Part shown: one piece after another, positions 4,143-7,344 of the stretch
Layout: each line of letters starts with the position of its first letter
How positions within the stretch are numbered: the first letter of the stretch is position 1
Assembly: GCA_016302315.1 (NCBI GenBank)
Contig: JAEDNW010000118.1
Coordinates: 1 to 7,344 of the forward strand
From: UBA1724 sp016302315
GTDB lineage: Bacteria > Verrucomicrobiota > Lentisphaeria > Oligosphaerales > Oligosphaeraceae
Reading direction: 5' to 3'
DNA: 7,344 bases
Notes under the pieces: generated by a model
What the model was told of the DNA's origin: nothing
The model's database searches: none
The model's input: the letters and a program-made list of their open reading frames with translations, nothing else
Translations under genes and position numbers: made by a program

Positions 4143-6059
4143 ATGGCAGACGCGCCGGAACTCCATCCCGTGGTGCTCTCCGCCACCGGCCTCAGCGCCA
4201 ACATCGGGGCACGTATCCTTCTGAACAACCAGGAACTGCTGCTGCGGGAGGGAGAGCGGGTAGGCCTGGTGGGCCGCAACGGCGCCGGCAAATCCTCCCT
4301 TTTGCGGATTCTGGCAGGGGAGGATCACTTCTATTCCGGGGAGATCTCCCGACGCAAGCTGCTGCGCTGCGCCTACCTGCCCCAGGCCATTTCCCTGGAG
4401 GAGGGGCAAAGCGTGCGGGAGAACATTCTGTCGGGGGCCAGGGAGACCCTGGAGTGCCTGGCCCGCTACGAACACCACGATCCCGGCACCTCCCACCGGG
4501 ATCTGGAAACCTGGGAGCGGGAAATCACCGCCCGCCAGGGCTGGACACTGGAGACCCGTCTCCGGGAACTGGCCACCTCCCTCTCCGTGCCGGATCTCAC
4601 CCGCCCCGCCGGGGAACTCTCCGGCGGCGAAAAGCGCCGGGTGGCCCTGTGCCGCGCCCTGGTGGACTGCCCGGATCTGCTGCTCCTGGACGAACCCACC
4701 AACCACCTGGACACGGAAACCATCCAGTGGCTGGAGGACTATCTCTCCCGCCGGAAGGGAACCTGCCTCTTTGTCACCCACGACCGCTATTTCCTGGACC
4801 AGGTCTGCACCCGGATTCTGGAACTCCAGGCGGGAACCCTCTACAGCTATCCCGGCAACTACACGGAATATCTCCGGAAGAAGGCCCTGCGGGAGGAGGA
4901 GGTGCGGCAGAACGAGGAGCGCCGCCTGGCCTTCATCCGCCGGGAGATTGACTGGATCCGCCGGGGCCCCAAGGCCCGGGGCACCAAGTCCTGGAGCCGC
5001 ATCCAGCGCTTTCAGGAGGCCGTGGAGGCCGGCCCACCCCCGGAGGAACGGGAGGCGGAAATGCTCATGCCTCCCCCTGCCCCCTTCGGGGATCTGATCG
5101 TCTCCCTGAAGGATGTCTCCCTCTCCCGGGGAGGACACACCCTCTTCCAGCATCTCTCCCTGGACTTCACCCGGGGGATGCGCCTGGGCATCCTGGGACG
5201 CAACGGCCTGGGCAAGACCAGCCTGCTGAAGCTCCTTCTGGGAGAGCTCACCCCAACCGCCGGCAGCCTCCGCGTGGGCCCCAAGGTGGAGTTCAACTAT
5301 GTGGACCAGCACCGCACCAGCCTGAATGACGCCAAGACCGTGGTAGAGGACATCGGCGAGGGCAACGACTTCGTCATGTTCGGCACCCGGAAGGTGGCGG
5401 TGTGGACCTATCTCCGGCGATTCCTCTTCCAGGACGAGGAGATCACCACCCGGGTGGGAGAACTCTCCGGCGGGGAGCGCAACCGCCTTCTCCTGGCCAA
5501 GGTGCTGAAGCAGGGAGGCAATTTCCTGCTGCTGGACGAGCCCACCAATGATCTGGATCTCTCCACCCTCCGGGTGCTGGAGGAATCCCTGATGTCCTTT
5601 GCCGGATGCGTGGCGGTCATCTCCCACGACCGCTATTTCCTCAACCGCGTCTGCACCGACATCCTGGCCTTCGAGGGGGACAGCCAGGTGGTCTTCCAGC
5701 ACGGCGATTATCAATATTATCTGGAGAAACGGAGGGAGCGCCTGGCCCAGGCCTCCGCCTCTTCCCCGGCCCTCGCCGCCGCCTCTTCCTCCTCCGCCCC
5801 TGCCCCACGCCCCCAGAAGGTGCGCCTCACCTGGAAGGAGCAGCGGGAACTGGAGGGGATGGAGGAGGCGATTCTGGAGGCGGAGGAGCGGGTCGCCCAG
5901 TCCGAGGCCATCTTCGCCGATCCCGACTTCCATGCGAAATACGGGGCGCGGACCCAGGAATTGACCCAGGAGATGGAGGCGGCCAAGGCGGAGGTGGAAC
6001 GCCTCTACGCCCGGTGGGAGGAATTGTCCGCCAAGGCCGGGGAGGCCGCCAAATCCTAG
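4143..6059 (+). CDS. uup: ABC-F family ATPase Uup
   Basis: The protein has 638 residues, the usual size of Uup, and no membrane segments. The first ATPase domain has Walker A GRNGAGKSS (44-52), signature LSGGEKRRVALCRAL (159-173), Walker B LLLLDEPTNHLD (179-190) and H-loop His213. The linker (about 241-293) carries the charged helix and WIRRGPKARGTKSWSRIQRF stretch typical of Uup. The second domain has Walker A GRNGLGKTS (352-360), signature LSGGERNRLLLAKVL (441-455), Walker B FLLLDEPTNDLD (461-472) and His495. An Ala/Ser/Pro-rich tether (about 537-558) leads to the C-terminal coiled-coil domain (about 560-633), which separates Uup from EttA and binds nucleic acid in E. coli. ABC-F proteins bind the ribosomal E-site region. 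Uup is linked to ribosome function, stalled-translation relief and genome stability (transposon precise excision in mutants). All catalytic motifs are intact. It is directly coupled to rlmL, fitting a shared ribosomal role. Confidence 0.95.
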   Translation: MADAPELHPVVLSATGLSANIGARILLNNQELLLREGERVGLVGRNGAGKSSLLRILAGEDHFYSGEISRRKLLRCAYLPQAISLEEGQSVRENILSGARETLECLARYEHHDPGTSHRDLETWEREITARQGWTLETRLRELATSLSVPDLTRPAGELSGGEKRRVALCRALVDCPDLLLLDEPTNHLDTETIQWLEDYLSRRKGTCLFVTHDRYFLDQVCTRILELQAGTLYSYPGNYTEYLRKKALREEEVRQNEERRLAFIRREIDWIRRGPKARGTKSWSRIQRFQEAVEAGPPPEEREAEMLMPPPAPFGDLIVSLKDVSLSRGGHTLFQHLSLDFTRGMRLGILGRNGLGKTSLLKLLLGELTPTAGSLRVGPKVEFNYVDQHRTSLNDAKTVVEDIGEGNDFVMFGTRKVAVWTYLRRFLFQDEEITTRVGELSGGERNRLLLAKVLKQGGNFLLLDEPTNDLDLSTLRVLEESLMSFAGCVAVISHDRYFLNRVCTDILAFEGDSQVVFQHGDYQYYLEKRRERLAQASASSPALAAASSSSAPAPRPQKVRLTWKEQRELEGMEEAILEAEERVAQSEAIFADPDFHAKYGARTQELTQEMEAAKAEVERLYARWEELSAKAGEAAKS

Positions 6060-6063
6060 GGAA

Positions 6064-6110
6064 GCCCGCCCCCTTGAAGCGGCGGGGGGAGAGGGCCTCT
6101 TCTCCTCTTA
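6064..6110. terminator. Hairpin between convergent genes, probable bidirectional terminator
   Basis: The gene stops at 6057-6059 (plus) and 6110-6108 (minus) face each other with 48 bases between. GCCC (6064-6067) pairs with GGGC (6093-6096), and CCCCC (6069-6073) with GGGGG (6085-6089), around a loop of about 11 bases with a small internal mismatch. On the plus strand a T/C-rich tail (CTCTTCTCCTCTTA) follows, giving a weak U-tract for uup. On the minus strand the tail is weaker. Confidence 0.55.
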
Positions 6111-7283
6111 CCCCACAATGGGCGAGACATCCAGCACGTAGACCTGGCGGCTGCCCTCGTGGATGGAGTCGATACAGACCTGCCGTCCGTCCCGTGACCA
6201 ATTGGGATGGAGGTCGCACCGGGTGGGGGTGGGATAGGCGGGATCGGCGTAGAAGGATCCGATTTCGTAGGCCTGGTCCGTGGCGGGATGATAGAGGAAG
6301 AGATGGCGGCAGTCATCCTCCAGGGGGTAGGAATCCGTGAGCATCCACTGTCCGTCGGGGGAGAAGGAGCAGTGTCCGTCTCCGGGGAAGCGGTCTTTGG
6401 CCAGGCATTCCGTCTGGTGGGTGCGGTCGGTGTAGAGATAGTATTGCCAGCCTTCCCGGTAGCGGTTGGAGAAGTTGATGATGTGGGTGGCATCCAGCCA
6501 GGTGTAGTGGCTGCTCATCTCCTCCAGATTCAGGGGCCACACCTCCGATCCGTCCCGGTTGGCGGTGAACATATGGGTCACATGGCTGGGGGTGCCGTCC
6601 TTTTTCCAGGTTCTCCAGCGGTGGAAGAAGGCGAAGCGGAGGCTGTCGGGGCTGAAGAGAAGATGGTTGAACCATCCCGGCGTGTCCTCCATGTCGGAGC
6701 GGAAGAATGCCTCCGTCATCTGGGCCACGGAGACCACCAGGCGGCAGGCACCGTCCTTGAGATTCATCAGGTAGATGCCGTCCTCCCGGGGAATCTTCTC
6801 CTTCTCCCAGGGATCGAAGGCCCCGGGATAGCCGTAGCCGGGGCGTTCCCTGTCCAGCCGGGAGAAATTCAGGCTCATGGCCCACTGTCCGTCGGGGCTC
6901 AGGCAGTAGATGGGACGGGGCAGCGTGCGCTTCTCCCCCGTCCGCACATTCCGGATCCGGGAGACGAAGTGATCCCCCTCCCGGTCGTTGTAGATCACCT
7001 CCTCCTGGGCATCGTTCAGCCACTGGAGCATGCATCCCTGCTGCCAGCACCAGGCATCCGTCTGGGCAAAGGGCACAAAGCGGTTGCCCTCCGCCAGATC
7101 AATGACCCCCAGGGTCGCCTTCTCCCCCGGCAAAGGCTGGCGGGCCGTGAAATCCACCTCGTGACTCAGCAAATACCGCCCGCTCCGATCCCAAGGGAAC
7201 TTGTCAAAGTATCCGAAGAAATGATGCTTCGGGCCTTCCGTCACCCGCCGCACCGGCAGAGAAACACGCTTCCAGGCTTCCAT
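6108..7283 (-). CDS. PD40/TolB-like beta-propeller protein, resembling oligogalacturonate lyase
   Basis: The protein has 391 residues and no signal peptide or membrane segment, so it is probably cytoplasmic. It shows recurrent propeller-blade motifs: IYCLSPDGQW (125-134), NHLLFSPDSLRFAFF (206-220), GHCSFSPDGQW (303-313) and HPNWSRDGRQVCIDS (359-373). This is the PD40/WD40-like pattern of TolB and of oligogalacturonate lyase (PL22, about 390 residues). The N-terminal EGPKHHFFGYFDKFPWDRSG (16-35) looks like a family signature, and several histidines (20, 21, 207, 259, 304, 359) fall in motif positions. PL22 lyases bind a metal with three His and a Gln, as I recall. Only His359 in a D-x-H-P context clearly lines up, so lyase activity is unproven and a sugar-binding or other hydrolytic role is possible. 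An alternative GTG start lies at 7292. The ATG at 7283 is preferred by promoter spacing. No SD is visible. Confidence 0.75.
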   Translation of the reverse strand: MEAWKRVSLPVRRVTEGPKHHFFGYFDKFPWDRSGRYLLSHEVDFTARQPLPGEKATLGVIDLAEGNRFVPFAQTDAWCWQQGCMLQWLNDAQEEVIYNDREGDHFVSRIRNVRTGEKRTLPRPIYCLSPDGQWAMSLNFSRLDRERPGYGYPGAFDPWEKEKIPREDGIYLMNLKDGACRLVVSVAQMTEAFFRSDMEDTPGWFNHLLFSPDSLRFAFFHRWRTWKKDGTPSHVTHMFTANRDGSEVWPLNLEEMSSHYTWLDATHIINFSNRYREGWQYYLYTDRTHQTECLAKDRFPGDGHCSFSPDGQWMLTDSYPLEDDCRHLFLYHPATDQAYEIGSFYADPAYPTPTRCDLHPNWSRDGRQVCIDSIHEGSRQVYVLDVSPIVG

Positions 7284-7327
7284 GATGCACACCGCAACGC
7301 AAGAAAACTACACAACATACTGGTAAT

Positions 7328-7342
7328 CAGCATGTTATAACA
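7328..7342 (-). promoter_or_regulatory. Probable -10 region for the beta-propeller gene, with palindrome
   Basis: On the minus strand, TATAAC (7339-7334) is a good -10 in TATAACATGCTG, matching the element before the lipoprotein gene at 11 of 12 bases and at nearly the same distance from the start (44 versus 45 bases). The -35 would lie beyond the window. TGTTATAACA (7333-7342) is also a perfect 10-base palindrome and could be an operator, or a coincidence of the -10. Confidence 0.4.
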
Positions 7343-7344
7343 AT

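Noticed and set aside
4134..5933. Antisense 599-residue open frame opposite uup
   Set aside because: It mirrors a GC-rich, strongly biased coding strand, is glycine/leucine/glutamine-rich without domain motifs, and uup on the other strand has every ABC-F motif.
6207..7340. Plus-strand 377-residue frame opposite the beta-propeller gene
   Set aside because: Low-complexity Gly/Val/Pro composition and no motifs; the minus-strand protein has clear propeller repeats.

Overview
The window is GC-rich bacterial DNA with seven genes: three on the minus strand (one cut by the left edge) and five on the plus strand counting a small hypothetical one, eight in total. Codons end strongly in G or C, and most of the long overlapping reading frames on the opposite strands are composition shadows. 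A classical rubredoxin points to an anaerobe or microaerophile. A lipoprotein signal peptide with a relaxed lipobox points to a Gram-negative-type envelope. Several starts lack a Shine-Dalgarno (SD) sequence and follow pyrimidine-rich leaders. With a GC-rich genome and a beta-propeller resembling oligogalacturonate lyase, this would fit a Verrucomicrobiota/Lentisphaerota-type anaerobe, but that placement is a low-confidence inference.

Layout. Positions 1-1245 hold two minus-strand envelope genes: a small lipoprotein (724-1245) followed, after a 190-base hairpin-rich gap, by an ABC-2 type transporter permease that runs off the left edge. A divergent promoter region (about 1246-1359) separates them from a plus-strand block. 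That block holds a PurN/Fmt-like formyltransferase-fold protein (1360-2349), a rubredoxin (2487-2651) behind a large imperfect inverted repeat, an 82-residue hypothetical protein (2716-2964), an RlmL-type 23S rRNA guanine-N2 methyltransferase (3001-4137) and the ABC-F ATPase Uup (4143-6059). A shared GC-rich hairpin separates uup from a convergent minus-strand gene (6108-7283) for a cytoplasmic PD40/TolB-like beta-propeller protein.

Functionally the clearest link is the rlmL-like/uup pair. The genes are five bases apart, with the uup ribosome-binding site inside the end of rlmL, and both products act on the ribosome. The rubredoxin and the small protein lie just upstream in the same direction and may be co-transcribed, but nothing in the sequence ties them functionally to the ribosome genes. 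I see no mobile element, CRISPR array, RNA gene or obvious new multi-gene system. The most interesting points are regulatory: a TATAACATKCTG element about 45 bases upstream of two minus-strand genes, a bulged inverted repeat before the rubredoxin, a CCCCGGCCGGGG palindrome just after two stop codons, and a C10 tract near the start of the formyltransferase-like gene.
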